Shown one piece after another: positions 19,285 through 28,331 of a DNA stretch of 64,000 nt. A program made the position numbers and the translations under genes. The DNA is from Janthinobacterium agaricidamnosum (lineage in GTDB: Bacteria; Pseudomonadota; Gammaproteobacteria; Burkholderiales; Burkholderiaceae_D). The first letter of the stretch is position 1. Every line of letters starts with the position of its first letter. Location of the stretch: positions 5,208,001 through 5,272,000 of the forward strand of contig NZ_CP033019.1 of the NCBI RefSeq assembly GCF_003667705.1, in the 5' to 3' direction. A model generated the notes under the pieces. The model ran no database searches. It saw nothing but the letters and a program-made list of their open reading frames with translations, and had not been told where the DNA came from.

Positions 19285-20336
19285 CGTTCGCCCTCGCGTT
19301 CCAGCAGCGCCTGCTTGCGTTCCACGCCCCAGCGGTAGCCGGACAAGGCGCCATCGTTGCGCACCACCCTGTGGCAGGGGATGGCGACGGCCAGGGCATT
19401 GGCGGCGCAGGCGCCCGCCACGGCGCGCGCACCTTTCGGCGCGCCGATGCGGCTGGCCAGCTCGGCATAGCTGACCGTGCTGCCGGCGGGAATTTCGCGC
19501 AAGGCTTGCCACACGCGCTGCTGGAACACGGTGCCGCGCACGTCGAGCGGCAAGTCCAGGCCGATCGCCGGCGCCTCGACCAGGCCCACCACCTGCGCCA
19601 CCGTCTGTTCATAGTCAGGCTCGGCGCCGCGCAGCTCGGCTTGCGGAAAGCGGTCCTGCAAGTCGCGCAGCAGCATTTCCGGGTCGTCGTCGATCAGAAT
19701 CGCGCAGATGCCCTTGTCCGTGCTGGCCACGAGGATGGCGCCCAGCGAGCAGGCGCCGATGGCAAAGCGGATCACGGCCCCGCTGCCGCCGGCGCGGAAT
19801 GCGCCCGGCGTCATGCCCAGCAAGCCCGGCGTGGCGGCATACAGGCGGCCGCTGGAATTGAAGCCGGCCGCATATAACGTTTCCGTGACGTTCGCCGCCC
19901 CCTGCAAGCCGGCCTTGAGGCGCTCGCCGCGCCGCGCCGCCGCGTAGGCTTTCGGCGTGATGCCCGTGTGCGCCTTGAAGACGCGGTGGAAGTGAAAGCG
20001 GCTCATGCCGGCCGCCTGCGCCAGCGCGTCCAGGTCGGGCAGCTCGTCGCTGGCATCGATCAAACGGCAGATGTCGGCCACGATGGCCGCCTGGCGCTGG
20101 GCCAGGGGCGGCAAGTTCGGCTTGCAGCGCAGGCAGGGGCGAAAGCCGGCCGCCTCCGCCTGCTCGCACGTGGCGTGAAAAGCCACGTTGCGGCGCAGGG
20201 CGGGACGCGCCGCGCAGGAAGGGCGGCAATACACGCCCGTCGTGCGCACCGAGTAATAAAAGACGCCGTCGGCATCGGGCGCGCGCCGCTGCAGGGCGTC
20301 CCAGCGTTCATCGTCAGTCAGGTAAGCGTGTTCCAT
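19281..20336 (-). CDS. ada: Ada: alkylation-response regulator and O6-methylguanine-DNA methyltransferase
   Basis: 351 aa. N-terminal Ada domain with the zinc cysteines in VYCRPSCAARP and FRPCLRCKPN; the first Cys accepts methyl from phosphotriesters and turns the protein into an activator. An AraC-type helix-turn-helix is in the middle (LDALAQAAGMSRFHFHRVFK). The C-terminal methyltransferase has the active site IPCHRVVRNDGALSGYRWG. All catalytic residues are present. The start MEHAYLTDDERWDALQRR fits the family and lies 4 nt from the oxygenase overlap at its other end. It is probably autoregulated. Confidence 0.93.
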   Translation of the reverse strand: MEHAYLTDDERWDALQRRAPDADGVFYYSVRTTGVYCRPSCAARPALRRNVAFHATCEQAEAAGFRPCLRCKPNLPPLAQRQAAIVADICRLIDASDELPDLDALAQAAGMSRFHFHRVFKAHTGITPKAYAAARRGERLKAGLQGAANVTETLYAAGFNSSGRLYAATPGLLGMTPGAFRAGGSGAVIRFAIGACSLGAILVASTDKGICAILIDDDPEMLLRDLQDRFPQAELRGAEPDYEQTVAQVVGLVEAPAIGLDLPLDVRGTVFQQRVWQALREIPAGSTVSYAELASRIGAPKGARAVAGACAANALAVAIPCHRVVRNDGALSGYRWGVERKQALLEREGER

Positions 20337-20410
20337 GGCGAACTCCGTGCAAATCAATAATAAGTCACCAGCATAGCCAGCACCCGCGCGCGCCACACTC
20401 CGGCGCTTGC

Positions 20411-20424
20411 TTTTGAATTCAAAA
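20411..20424. promoter_or_regulatory. Perfect 14-bp palindrome between ada and hutC
   Basis: TTTTGAA-TTCAAAA, 75 nt upstream of ada and about 94 nt upstream of hutC, which diverge. It could be an operator for either gene. It does not match the HutC core. It is palindromic, whereas Ada sites are usually not. Confidence 0.4.
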
Positions 20425-20517
20425 AAAGGCTGGCGGCAGGCATCGTGCTCGGTGCTAAAATCGGCCATCGCGCCTCCAGCCGGCGGCGCGCCCTGCCCGC
20501 GCCTCGGAGAAACCGCA

Positions 20518-21237
20518 TTGGACGATCATACTACCCAGGAAAATACGCCCATTTTCCAGCGCATCAAGGATTTTCTGCTGGCCGGCATCGCCGCCGGACG
20601 CTGGAAGGAAGGCGACGTGATTCCCTCCGAGCAAGCCCTCGTGAAACAATTCGGCGTCTCGCGCATGACGGTCAACCGCGCCGTGCGCGAACTGACCAGC
20701 GAACAGGTGCTGACGCGGCGCCAGGGTTCCGGCACCTATGTGGCGCAGCAAAAATACCAGGCGACCTTGTTGGAAATCAAGAGTATCGCCGATGAAGTGC
20801 GGGCGCGCGGACATATCCACCGCAGCAGCCTGCAATTGCTGGAACGTACGAAAGCCTCGGATTTGCTGGCCAAGCAATTCGGCCTGCCGCCGGAACACCC
20901 GCTGTTCCACTCGCTGATCGTGCATTTTGAAAACGGCGTGCCGATCCAGGTGGAAGACCGCTGGGTCAACCCCGAGTGCGCACCAGACTACATGACGCAG
21001 GATTTTTCCAGCATCACGCCGAACGAATACCTGATGGCCGCCGCGCCCCTGCAAGGCGCCACCTACAGCATCGAAGCGCTGTCGGCACCGCGCGACATCG
21101 CGGAAATGCTGGCCATCGACACGAAACAGGCGTGCCTGGTCCTGCGCCGCCAGACGCGCTCGGGCGGCAAGATCGCCTCGATCGCCACCATGTGGCATCC
21201 CGGGCACCGATATCAGTTTGCCGGCAGTTTCACCTGA
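20518..21237 (+). CDS. hutC: Histidine utilization repressor HutC (GntR family)
   Basis: About 239 aa. An N-terminal GntR winged helix (RWKEGDVIPSEQALVKQFGV, then MTVNRAVRELTSEQVLTRRQ) is followed by a UTRA ligand domain. The UTRA segments LFHSLIVHFENGVPIQVEDR and LQGATYSIEA are characteristic of HutC. It binds urocanate and represses hutUHGFDI, whose promoter carries the matching operator at 11198-11213. The start is taken as TTG at 20518 with GGAG 8 nt upstream; upstream residues in frame look non-coding. The gene is unlinked from its operon by about 9 kb. Confidence 0.88.
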   Translation: MDDHTTQENTPIFQRIKDFLLAGIAAGRWKEGDVIPSEQALVKQFGVSRMTVNRAVRELTSEQVLTRRQGSGTYVAQQKYQATLLEIKSIADEVRARGHIHRSSLQLLERTKASDLLAKQFGLPPEHPLFHSLIVHFENGVPIQVEDRWVNPECAPDYMTQDFSSITPNEYLMAAAPLQGATYSIEALSAPRDIAEMLAIDTKQACLVLRRQTRSGGKIASIATMWHPGHRYQFAGSFT

Positions 21238-21360
21238 GAACACCTGAAAAAACCTACTGCGCGTCGCGCTTTGCGGCCTGTGATGCTCACCGTGCTCAAG
21301 CACGGTTGCGCTTCTCGGCCACAAATCGCTGCCGCTCGCTACGGTTTTATCAGGTGTTCT
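21237..21360. repeat. 124-bp imperfect palindrome after hutC
   Basis: The left arm (21237-21296) and the reverse complement of the right arm (21299-21360) align along their whole 60 bp. The outer 18 bp (21237-21254 against 21343-21360) differ at one position. The tip is CCGTGCT-CA-AGCACGG. It begins in the hutC stop codon. No coding potential is seen. It looks like a BIME/MITE-type mobile palindrome or a long structured 3' element. Confidence 0.7.
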
Positions 21361-21428
21361 ACAGATCGCTGATTCCGTAGCACGATTTCGCGCCGACTTT
21401 CTCTCAGATTCTCACCAAATCGCGAAAA

Positions 21429-21471
21429 AAACAGCCATTCCGGGGCAAAAAAAATCCCGTTTTGGCTGTTT
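21429..21471. repeat. Hairpin upstream of the hybrid sensor kinase
   Basis: AAACAGCCA (21429-21437) pairs with TGGCTGTTT (21463-21471), with an inner CGGG/CCCG pair and an A8 loop. Together with the 124-bp palindrome it fills the 316-nt gap 21238-21553. The rest of that gap has no recognisable signal. It may be a leader or terminator structure. Confidence 0.45.
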
Positions 21472-21553
21472 CAGAACTTAAATACCCCGAGCAAATATTC
21501 GATGCTATAGTTGCCGCCAGAAAGCGCCGCAGGCGTTTATTTGAGCGCGCATC

Positions 21554-24500
21554 ATGCACTGTCAGCCCAGTTCCATCATGCCCCAGAAAGGGATGCATTT
21601 GTCGTATTGCAGCCACACGAGTTTCAGCGCATCACGCCGACGGCGCCCTGCGCTGCGTCGTCTCGCTCATACGATGCTGGCGGCAGGCATGACGCTTTCC
21701 TTGCCGGTGCAGGCGGCGGTACACGGCATGGCGCCAACACTGCTATGGCCTTACGCTGCCGCCAGCGCCACCGCCCTGGCGGGAGTGGCTTGCTGGCAAG
21801 CCTGGCGGCTGCGGCAACAGTTGCGCCGCCTGCTGCTGCCCGCGCATGCCCTGGCCGAACAGGACGCCGGGCAAGCCTTGCGCGGCGCGGCCATGGCTGG
21901 CTGGACCTGGCGGCGACAGGCCGACCGGCTGCAGTTCGCGCCCCAGTACCAGGACGTGCTGGGCGACAAAAGCGCCAGGCTCGACCATGCACTGGACGAG
22001 TGGCTGGCCGAAGTGCACCGCGACGACCGCGCGCGCCTGAGCCTGGCCTTTCGCCAGCATCTGGATGGCCAGGCGCCCGGCACCTTCAATTGCGAATTCC
22101 GCTTGCGCCACAGCGACGGCCACTGGCGCTGGCTGCTGGCGCGCGGCGCCGTGCTGACACGCGCCTCGGATGGCGCCGCCACGCAGGCCAGCGGCATCGT
22201 CTGCGATATCAGCGAACGCAAACAGGATGAGCAATCGCGCATGCGCTCGATGCTGGAAGCGGCACCCGAAGCCATGCTGGTGGCCGACGTCGAAGGCAAG
22301 GTGCACTACGCCAACCAGATCGGCGCGCGCTGCTTCGGCTATCCGCTGGCCGAATTGACGGGCATGTCGTTGGAGCAATTGGTACCGGAAAGCACGGCCA
22401 GCAACTCCGTGGGCGACCCGCAAGCGCGGCACAGCCTGCCGGGCCGGGTGATGATGGCGCGCCGCCGCGACGGCACGCACTTCCCGGCCAAGGTCAGCCT
22501 GTCGCCGCTGCGCATGGCCGGGCAAGTATTTTCCATCGTCTCGCTGCGCGACATGACGCAGCGGCAACGCGCCGAGGAAGCGCTGCACGCCAGTTCCGAA
22601 CGCTACCGCCTGATCGTGCAGACGGCCGCCGAAGGCATCTGGATGACGGATGCGGACGGCAAGACCACCTTCGTCAACCCGAAGATGGCGCACATGCTCG
22701 GCTACACGGTGCAGGAAATGCTGGGCCGTCCCCTGCTCGACTTCATGGACCGCGACAGCCAGCTGCTGATGCAGCGCCGCCTGGCCAGCCACGGCAGTGC
22801 CGCCAGCCAGCCGGACCAAGTCGATTTCCGCTTCTTCCGCAAGGATCAGTCGAGCCTGTGGGGCTTGCTGTCGAGCACCAGCATCCAGTCGGACAACGGC
22901 GAGCCGGGCGGCACCCTGGCGATGATCACCGACATCACGGAGCGGCGCCAGGCGTCGATCGCCCTGTCGAACTCGAGCCAGCGCATGGCGTCCGTGTTCG
23001 GCGCCGTGACGAACGGGCTGGTGGTGCAGGACAGCCACGGCCACATACTGGAAAGCAATGCCGCTGCCGAGCGCATGCTGGCGGCCAGTCCAGCCGGCAA
23101 CAGCCTGTGGCAAGCGATCCACGAAGACGGTTCTCCCTTCGACCAGCGCAGCCATCCCGTGCACATCACCCTGTCGACGGGTGTCGCCATGCGCGACGTG
23201 CTGATGGGCGTGCAACAGCCCGACGGCAGCCTGTCGTGGCTGTCCGTAAATACCGAGGCCATCCGCGATGAATACGGCAAGGTGGGCATGGTGGTGGCCA
23301 GCCTGACGGACATCACGTATCACAAGCGCAGCGAGAGCGCCTTGCGCGAACTCAATGAACATCTGGAAGAGCGCGTGGCGCAGCGCACGGAGCAGCTGGA
23401 CCAGGCCAAGCAGGTGGCCGAAGAAGCGAGCCTGGCGAAGGGGCAATTCCTGGCCAACATGAGCCATGAAATCCGCACGCCGATGAATGGCGTGATCGGT
23501 ATGGCCTATCTGGCCCTGAAAACGGACCTGGAACCGCGCCAGCGCGATTACCTGGAAAAAATCCGTTTTGCCGGCGAACATCTGCTGGGCATCATCGACG
23601 ACATTCTCGACATTTCGAAAATCGAGGCGGGCAAGCTGGAAATCGAGCGCGTCAACTTCAGTTTCGACCACGTCGTGCAAACGCTGATGACGGTAGTGGC
23701 GCCGCGCGCCGCCGGCAAGAACCTGGAGTTGCTGTTTGAAATCGACCCGCAATTGCCGGCCGTGCTCGTGGGCGACCCGCTGCGCCTGGGACAAGTGCTG
23801 ATCAACTACGCCAATAACGCCATCAAGTTCAGCGAACAGGGCAGCATCACCGTGAAGGTGCGCAAGGTGGTGGCGGACGCCAGGCACTGCCTGGTGCGCT
23901 TCGAAGTATGCGACCACGGCATCGGCCTGTCGCAGGATGAAATGAGCAAGCTGTTCCAGTCCTTCCAGCAGGCCGACACGTCCACCACGCGCGAATATGG
24001 CGGCACGGGCCTGGGCCTGGCCATCTGCAAGCAGCTGGCGCAGCTGATGGGCGGCGACGTGGGCGTCGACAGCCGTCCCGGCGCCGGCAGCACCTTCTGG
24101 TTCACGGCCAACCTGGGCATTTCCGACCAGGCGGCGCCCGCCATGCTCGACAGCATGGTGCAGACGGCGGCGGCCATGCGCGCCAGCGCCGACGCGGCCC
24201 TGGTGATGCGCACGCTCAAGCATGCGCGCATCCTGCTGGTGGAAGACAACACGTTTAATCAGCAGGTGGCACTGGAATTGCTGGAAGAAGCGGGCGCCTC
24301 CGTCTGTCTGGCCAACAATGGCGAGGAAGCGCTCGACCTGCTGCGCCAGACCCAGTTCGACTGCGTGCTGATGGACGTGCAGATGCCGCTGATGGATGGC
24401 TTGCAGGCGACGCGCCACATCCGCGCCGACCCGCAGCTGGCACACCTGCGCGTGCTGGCCATGACGGCCACGGCCACCAGCGAAGACCGCGTGCGCTGCC

Positions 24501-25012
24501 TGGACGCGGGCATGGACGATTTCATTTCCAAGCCCATCCAGCCGGCCATGATGTACCAGACCATCGCCAGCTGGCTGCCGGCGCGCGACACGCCGCCGCC
24601 ACCGGCACGCAGCCGCGCCGCACCCGCCTTCAAGACGACGCTGGCGGGCGACCCGCAGGTGATCGACCTGTCGATCCTGGCCAAGCTGCTCGGTTATAAC
24701 CCGGAAAAGGTGCGCAAATTCGCCTTCAAGTTCCTGCAGACGACGCAGGACGGCTTTGGCGACATCGATGCGGCCCTGGCGCGCGGCGACGTGCACCAGG
24801 TGCGGGAACTGGGACACCGCATCAAGTCGTCGGCGCGCACCGTGGGCGCCCTGGGACTGGCCGAACTGTGCCACAACCTGGAAACCCTGGCGCCGGGCGA
24901 AGCGGCCGACGAGGCAGAACGGGCCCGGCACATCGTCGCGCGCCTGTGGCCCCTGCTGGAACAGATTACCGAACAAATCATGAATAACACCAGCTTTGCC
25001 AATGACGATTAG
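21554..25012 (+). CDS. Hybrid sensor histidine kinase with multiple PAS domains, REC and HPt
   Basis: Up to 1152 aa. A short N-terminal hydrophobic region (about residues 35-85) is followed by PAS domains at roughly 110-220, 230-345, 350-475 and 480-600, each ending in a DIxE/DMxQ-type signature. A short coiled coil precedes HisKA ([20 protein letters not shown], phospho-acceptor H638). HATPase_c follows with the G-boxes [21 protein letters not shown] receiver domain has phospho-acceptor D941 ([13 protein letters not shown]). A C-terminal HPt domain has H1088 ([13 protein letters not shown]). A full phosphorelay in one chain, probably passing to the response regulator 73 nt downstream. The start is uncertain; in-frame ATGs at 21578 and 21593 are alternatives. 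Confidence 0.9.
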   Translation: MHCQPSSIMPQKGMHLSYCSHTSFSASRRRRPALRRLAHTMLAAGMTLSLPVQAAVHGMAPTLLWPYAAASATALAGVACWQAWRLRQQLRRLLLPAHALAEQDAGQALRGAAMAGWTWRRQADRLQFAPQYQDVLGDKSARLDHALDEWLAEVHRDDRARLSLAFRQHLDGQAPGTFNCEFRLRHSDGHWRWLLARGAVLTRASDGAATQASGIVCDISERKQDEQSRMRSMLEAAPEAMLVADVEGKVHYANQIGARCFGYPLAELTGMSLEQLVPESTASNSVGDPQARHSLPGRVMMARRRDGTHFPAKVSLSPLRMAGQVFSIVSLRDMTQRQRAEEALHASSERYRLIVQTAAEGIWMTDADGKTTFVNPKMAHMLGYTVQEMLGRPLLDFMDRDSQLLMQRRLASHGSAASQPDQVDFRFFRKDQSSLWGLLSSTSIQSDNGEPGGTLAMITDITERRQASIALSNSSQRMASVFGAVTNGLVVQDSHGHILESNAAAERMLAASPAGNSLWQAIHEDGSPFDQRSHPVHITLSTGVAMRDVLMGVQQPDGSLSWLSVNTEAIRDEYGKVGMVVASLTDITYHKRSESALRELNEHLEERVAQRTEQLDQAKQVAEEASLAKGQFLANMSHEIRTPMNGVIGMAYLALKTDLEPRQRDYLEKIRFAGEHLLGIIDDILDISKIEAGKLEIERVNFSFDHVVQTLMTVVAPRAAGKNLELLFEIDPQLPAVLVGDPLRLGQVLINYANNAIKFSEQGSITVKVRKVVADARHCLVRFEVCDHGIGLSQDEMSKLFQSFQQADTSTTREYGGTGLGLAICKQLAQLMGGDVGVDSRPGAGSTFWFTANLGISDQAAPAMLDSMVQTAAAMRASADAALVMRTLKHARILLVEDNTFNQQVALELLEEAGASVCLANNGEEALDLLRQTQFDCVLMDVQMPLMDGLQATRHIRADPQLAHLRVLAMTATATSEDRVRCLDAGMDDFISKPIQPAMMYQTIASWLPARDTPPPPARSRAAPAFKTTLAGDPQVIDLSILAKLLGYNPEKVRKFAFKFLQTTQDGFGDIDAALARGDVHQVRELGHRIKSSARTVGALGLAELCHNLETLAPGEAADEAERARHIVARLWPLLEQITEQIMNNTSFANDD

Positions 25013-25085
25013 CTACCGCCAAATTCCGTTAAGGCAAGGTATCGGCATCGACAGCGATGCAGCATATCAATAGGAAGACAGGACG

Positions 25086-25544
25086 ATGACTACTGTATCA
25101 AACCAAGCAAGCCGTGAACACAGCGAAGCAGGCCTGGCGCCATTGCGCGTATTGCTGCTGGACGACGACGTTTTCATGCTCGACGTGCTCAGCGACATGC
25201 TCGAGCAGATGGGCCCGTTCGACATCCGCTGCGAGTCGCACAGCGAACAGGCGCTGGCCACTCTGAAGCAGCACCAGCCCGACCTGCTGATCTGCGACCT
25301 GTCCATGCCCGACATCGACGGCATCGAATTTTTGCGCATGGCGGCTGAAAACGGTTTTCGCGGCGGCGTAGTCCTGCTGTCGGGACTGCATTCGGCCGTG
25401 CGCCTGGCGGCCGAACGCCTGGCCATGGCCAACGGCCTGCATATATTAGGCACCTTCCGCAAGCCGATGGAAAGCGCGGAATTGCAGCTCATGGTGAACT
25501 TGCAACTGCAGCACACGGCGCGTCAGGCCGGCGCGCAAGCCTGA
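25086..25544 (+). CDS. Single-domain response regulator
   Basis: 152 aa, only a receiver domain: LLLDDDVFMLDVLSDMLEQM carries the acidic pocket, LLICDLSMPDIDGIEFLRM the phospho-acceptor Asp, and VLLSGLHSAVRLAAE plus GTFRKPMESAEL the switch Thr/Ser and Lys regions. There is no output domain, so it acts by protein contact or as a phosphate shuttle. AGGA lies just upstream of the ATG. It is 73 nt after the hybrid kinase, so probably its partner. Confidence 0.88.
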   Translation: MTTVSNQASREHSEAGLAPLRVLLLDDDVFMLDVLSDMLEQMGPFDIRCESHSEQALATLKQHQPDLLICDLSMPDIDGIEFLRMAAENGFRGGVVLLSGLHSAVRLAAERLAMANGLHILGTFRKPMESAELQLMVNLQLQHTARQAGAQA

Positions 25545-25858
25545 GCGCGCAGCCAGGCCGGGAGGCGGGACACGGCGCCGCAAGCCAGCAGGCATGCGGC
25601 TTTGCCGCCCTGGCGGCACGCGCTGGAGCGATATGCTGGCGATATGCCTCAAGTTTTTCTGCAATAATCGCCACGCTTTGAAAAAATGGGTTATTATTTC
25701 AGCCATCCCCGCCTGCATACCTCTGGTCGCACCTTCCAAGAACATTGAATTTGTGCCCATTGCCCCCATCTTCTCACTGCATTCCAGGAAGCATGGATGG
25801 CGAACCAGCGTATGGTGAATTCCAGGCATTATTGATCCCACCCTCATTTGAGGAAAAT
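25545..25858. other. Intergenic region before trxA
   Basis: 314 nt without a convincing gene. The first 80 nt are GC-rich. From about 25650 it becomes AT-rich, as expected for the trxA promoter, but no -35/-10 pair with proper spacing is clear. GCGATATGC is repeated in direct orientation near 25630-25650. Confidence 0.4.
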
Positions 25859-26185
25859 ATGAGCGAAAATATCAAACACATTAGCGATGCATCTTTTGAA
25901 GCAGACGTCCTGAAATCCGAGTTGCCAGTACTGGTCGACTTCTGGGCAGAATGGTGCGGTCCCTGCAAGGCCATCGCCCCGATCCTGGAAGAAGTGGCCA
26001 AGGAATACGCCGGCCGCATCGTGATCGCCAAGATGGACGTGGACGCCAACCAGGCGGTACCTGCCAAGTTCGGCATCCGCGGCATCCCGACCCTGATCCT
26101 GTTCAAGGATGGTGCTGCAGCTGCTCAAAAAGTGGGCGCCATGGCCAAGGGCCAGTTGACCGCTTTCGTCGACAGCAACATTTAA
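25859..26185 (+). CDS. trxA: Thioredoxin
   Basis: 108 aa, the usual size. The redox site WCGPC is at residues 32-36 (DFWAEWCGPCKAIAP), and the cis-proline is in IRGIPTLILFKDG. It reduces protein disulfides in the cytoplasm with thioredoxin reductase. The start at 25859 has GAGG at a good distance; upstream in-frame codons are unlike thioredoxin. It is followed by rho, the common proteobacterial trxA-rho order. Confidence 0.96.
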   Translation: MSENIKHISDASFEADVLKSELPVLVDFWAEWCGPCKAIAPILEEVAKEYAGRIVIAKMDVDANQAVPAKFGIRGIPTLILFKDGAAAAQKVGAMAKGQLTAFVDSNI

Positions 26186-26340
26186 TGTATGATGGGCAGC
26201 GCTGCGCCCGCAGCGCCGCCTGACTGGATAGACCGGGAAGCGGCTTTGCCTCATTCGTGCACAGCCTTCCCCAATAATTAATCAACGCCACGCAGTCCCC
26301 TCCCCTACCTTTACATCCCGTCTCGGGACACTCAACACAT

Positions 26341-27603
26341 ATGCATTTATCCGAACTAAAGGCCCTACACGTATCCGCCCTGCTTGAGATGGCGATCGGT
26401 CTTGACATTGACAACGCAGCCCGCTTGCGCAAACAGGAGCTGATGTTCGCTATCCTGAAAAAACGCGCCAAGTCCGGCGAACAGATTTTTGGCGACGGCG
26501 CCCTGGAAGTGCTGCCTGACGGCTTCGGCTTCCTGCGCTCGCCTGACGCCAGCTACATGGCGTCCACCGACGATATTTACATCTCCCCTTCGCAAATCCG
26601 CCGCTTCAATCTGCACACCGGCGATTCGATCGAAGGCGAGGTACGGACCCCGAAAGATGGCGAACGCTATTTCGCACTGGTCAAAGTCGACAAGGTCAAC
26701 GGCGAATCGCCGGAGATGTCGAAACACCGCATCCTGTTTGAAAACCTGACGCCGCTGCACCCGAACGAGCCGCTGCGCCTGGAACGTGAAATGAATGGCC
26801 AGGAAAACATCACCGGCCGCATCATCGACCTGATCGCCCCGATCGGCAAAGGCCAGCGCGGCTTGCTGGTGGCGTCGCCGAAATCCGGCAAATCCGTGAT
26901 CCTGCAGCACATCGCCCATGCGATCACGGCCAACCACCCGGACATCACGCTGATCGTGCTGCTGATCGACGAACGTCCGGAAGAAGTGACCGAAATGCAA
27001 CGCTCGGTACGCGGCGAAGTCGTCGCCTCGACCTTCGACGAGCCGGCCACGCGCCACGTGCAAGTGGCCGAGATGGTGCTGGAAAAAGCCAAGCGCCTGG
27101 TCGAAATGAAAAAAGACGTGGTCATCCTGCTCGACTCGATCACCCGCCTGGCGCGCGCCTACAACACCGTCATCCCTGCCTCGGGCAAGGTCCTGACCGG
27201 TGGTGTCGACGCGAACGCGCTGCAACGCCCAAAACGCTTCTTCGGCGCCGCGCGCAATATCGAAGAAGGCGGCTCGCTGACCATCATCGCCACGGCGCTG
27301 ATCGAAACGGGTTCGCGCATGGATGACGTGATCTTTGAAGAATTCAAGGGTACCGGCAACATGGAAGTGCATCTGGAACGCCGTTTGGCCGAAAAACGCG
27401 TCTACCCGGCAATCAACCTGAACAAATCGGGTACCCGCCGCGAAGAACTGCTGATCAAGCCGAACGAGCTGCAAAAAATCTGGATCCTGCGTAAGTTGCT
27501 GTACTCGATGGACGAGATCGAGGCGATGGAGTTCATTCTCGACAAGATGAAGGCGACCAAAAACAACGCCGAATTCTTCGACATGATGCGCCGGGGCGGC
27601 TAA
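26341..27603 (+). CDS. rho: Transcription termination factor Rho
   Basis: 420 aa, full length. The N-terminal helical and cold-shock-like RNA-binding domain includes [14 protein letters not shown]. The ATPase part has the P-loop [11 protein letters not shown], Walker [17 protein letters not shown], and the Q/R-loop region [20 protein letters not shown]. It is a hexameric helicase that ends untranslated transcripts. It lies 155 nt after trxA; the long leader is typical of rho autoregulation. Confidence 0.97.
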   Translation: MHLSELKALHVSALLEMAIGLDIDNAARLRKQELMFAILKKRAKSGEQIFGDGALEVLPDGFGFLRSPDASYMASTDDIYISPSQIRRFNLHTGDSIEGEVRTPKDGERYFALVKVDKVNGESPEMSKHRILFENLTPLHPNEPLRLEREMNGQENITGRIIDLIAPIGKGQRGLLVASPKSGKSVILQHIAHAITANHPDITLIVLLIDERPEEVTEMQRSVRGEVVASTFDEPATRHVQVAEMVLEKAKRLVEMKKDVVILLDSITRLARAYNTVIPASGKVLTGGVDANALQRPKRFFGAARNIEEGGSLTIIATALIETGSRMDDVIFEEFKGTGNMEVHLERRLAEKRVYPAINLNKSGTRREELLIKPNELQKIWILRKLLYSMDEIEAMEFILDKMKATKNNAEFFDMMRRGG

Positions 27604-27620
27604 ATTCCCCTGCCGTGTAT

Positions 27621-27720
27621 CGTAGGTCGGATTAGGCCCGCAGGGCTGCAATCCGACAACATTGTTGGCGAAGACGGTGCTGGTGTCGGATTACGCGCTA
27701 GCGCGCTAATCCGACCTACG
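27621..27720. repeat. Paired-hairpin palindromic repeat (REP/BIME-like) after rho
   Basis: Outer arms CGTAGGTCGGATTAG (27621-27635) and its exact reverse complement (27706-27720). Each half is also a hairpin: GTCGGATT...AATCCGAC on the left and GTCGGATTA...TAATCCGAC on the right. The GTAGGTCGGATTAG type of repeat is widespread in proteobacterial intergenic regions. It lies 18 nt past the rho stop. Confidence 0.75.
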
Positions 27721-27753
27721 CTGCGCCCGGCGTAAGCACACGCGATCATGCAA

Positions 27754-27780
27754 AGCCGCTCATTGAGCGGCTTTTTTATT
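27754..27780 (+). terminator. Rho-independent terminator after rho
   Basis: AGCCGCTC (27754-27761), 3-nt loop, GAGCGGCT (27765-27772), then TTTTTATT. A strong intrinsic terminator for the trxA-rho transcript. Confidence 0.88.
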
Positions 27781-27807
27781 GCCTGCGCCCCGAAAGCGCT
27801 ATATAAT
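27779..27807 (+). promoter_or_regulatory. Sigma70 promoter of rpmE2
   Basis: TTGCCT (27779-27784), a 17-bp spacer and a perfect TATAAT (27802-27807). Transcription would begin near 27814, leaving a leader of about 95 nt. The -35 box touches the end of the upstream terminator. Confidence 0.7.
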
Positions 27808-27909
27808 CGACGGTTGCATTATTTTAAACCTGGCAAGTGATCGGCAATCGGGTCAAGAAGCAGGACGACCGACGAAGTGCTGTTTGGCTACCAAACTAGA
27901 GAGAAGACC

Positions 27910-28179
27910 ATGAAAGTCGATACCCATCCAGAATACCGCGAAGTTGTTTTCCACGATCTGTCGTGCGATTTCAAATTCGTTACCCGCTCGACCATCCAAA
28001 CCCGCGAAAAAATCACCCACGACGGTAAAGAATACCCGCTGGTGAAGATCGAGGTTTCGGCTGAATCGCACCCATTCTTCACGGGCAAGCACAAAATCGT
28101 CGATACCGCCGGTCGCGTCGAGAAGTTCCGTCAGAAGTTCGGTTCGGTTGGTTCGAAAACCGCAGTCGCAGCAGGCTGA
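27910..28179 (+). CDS. rpmE2: 50S ribosomal protein L31 type B
   Basis: 89 aa. [20 protein letters not shown] and [20 protein letters not shown] are hallmarks. Only one cysteine is present, so this is the zinc-free type B form, which replaces the zinc-binding L31 under zinc limitation in some bacteria. AGAAGA lies before the ATG. No Zur box was recognised in the leader. Confidence 0.95.
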   Translation: MKVDTHPEYREVVFHDLSCDFKFVTRSTIQTREKITHDGKEYPLVKIEVSAESHPFFTGKHKIVDTAGRVEKFRQKFGSVGSKTAVAAG

Positions 28180-28228
28180 TTTTTGCCGCTTTGCGGCAAA
28201 ACAGGGCAGCTCCGGCTGCCAGAGAAAA

Positions 28229-28250
28229 GGCAGCCACGGCTGCCTTTTTT
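28229..28250 (+). terminator. Rho-independent terminator after rpmE2
   Basis: GGCAGCC-AC-GGCTGCC (28229-28244) followed by six T. A second GC-rich hairpin lies immediately upstream. Confidence 0.85.
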
Positions 28251-28331
28251 GTCTTTGGCCGCTTTACTTTATACTCGCGCATACCCGACGCCATTCGTCG
28301 CGTCTTGCCACTATTCTGATACCGATTATCG

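Noticed and set aside
20407..20517. Longer HutC with an ATG start at 20407
   Set aside because: The extra 37 residues are not HutC-like and would span the palindrome in the divergent promoter region. TTG at 20518 has a ribosome site.
21743..24976. Very long open frame (about 1077 codons) on the minus strand
   Set aside because: It is antisense to the hybrid kinase, rich in His, Gln, Arg and Ala as expected for the shadow of a GC-rich gene, and has no family motif.
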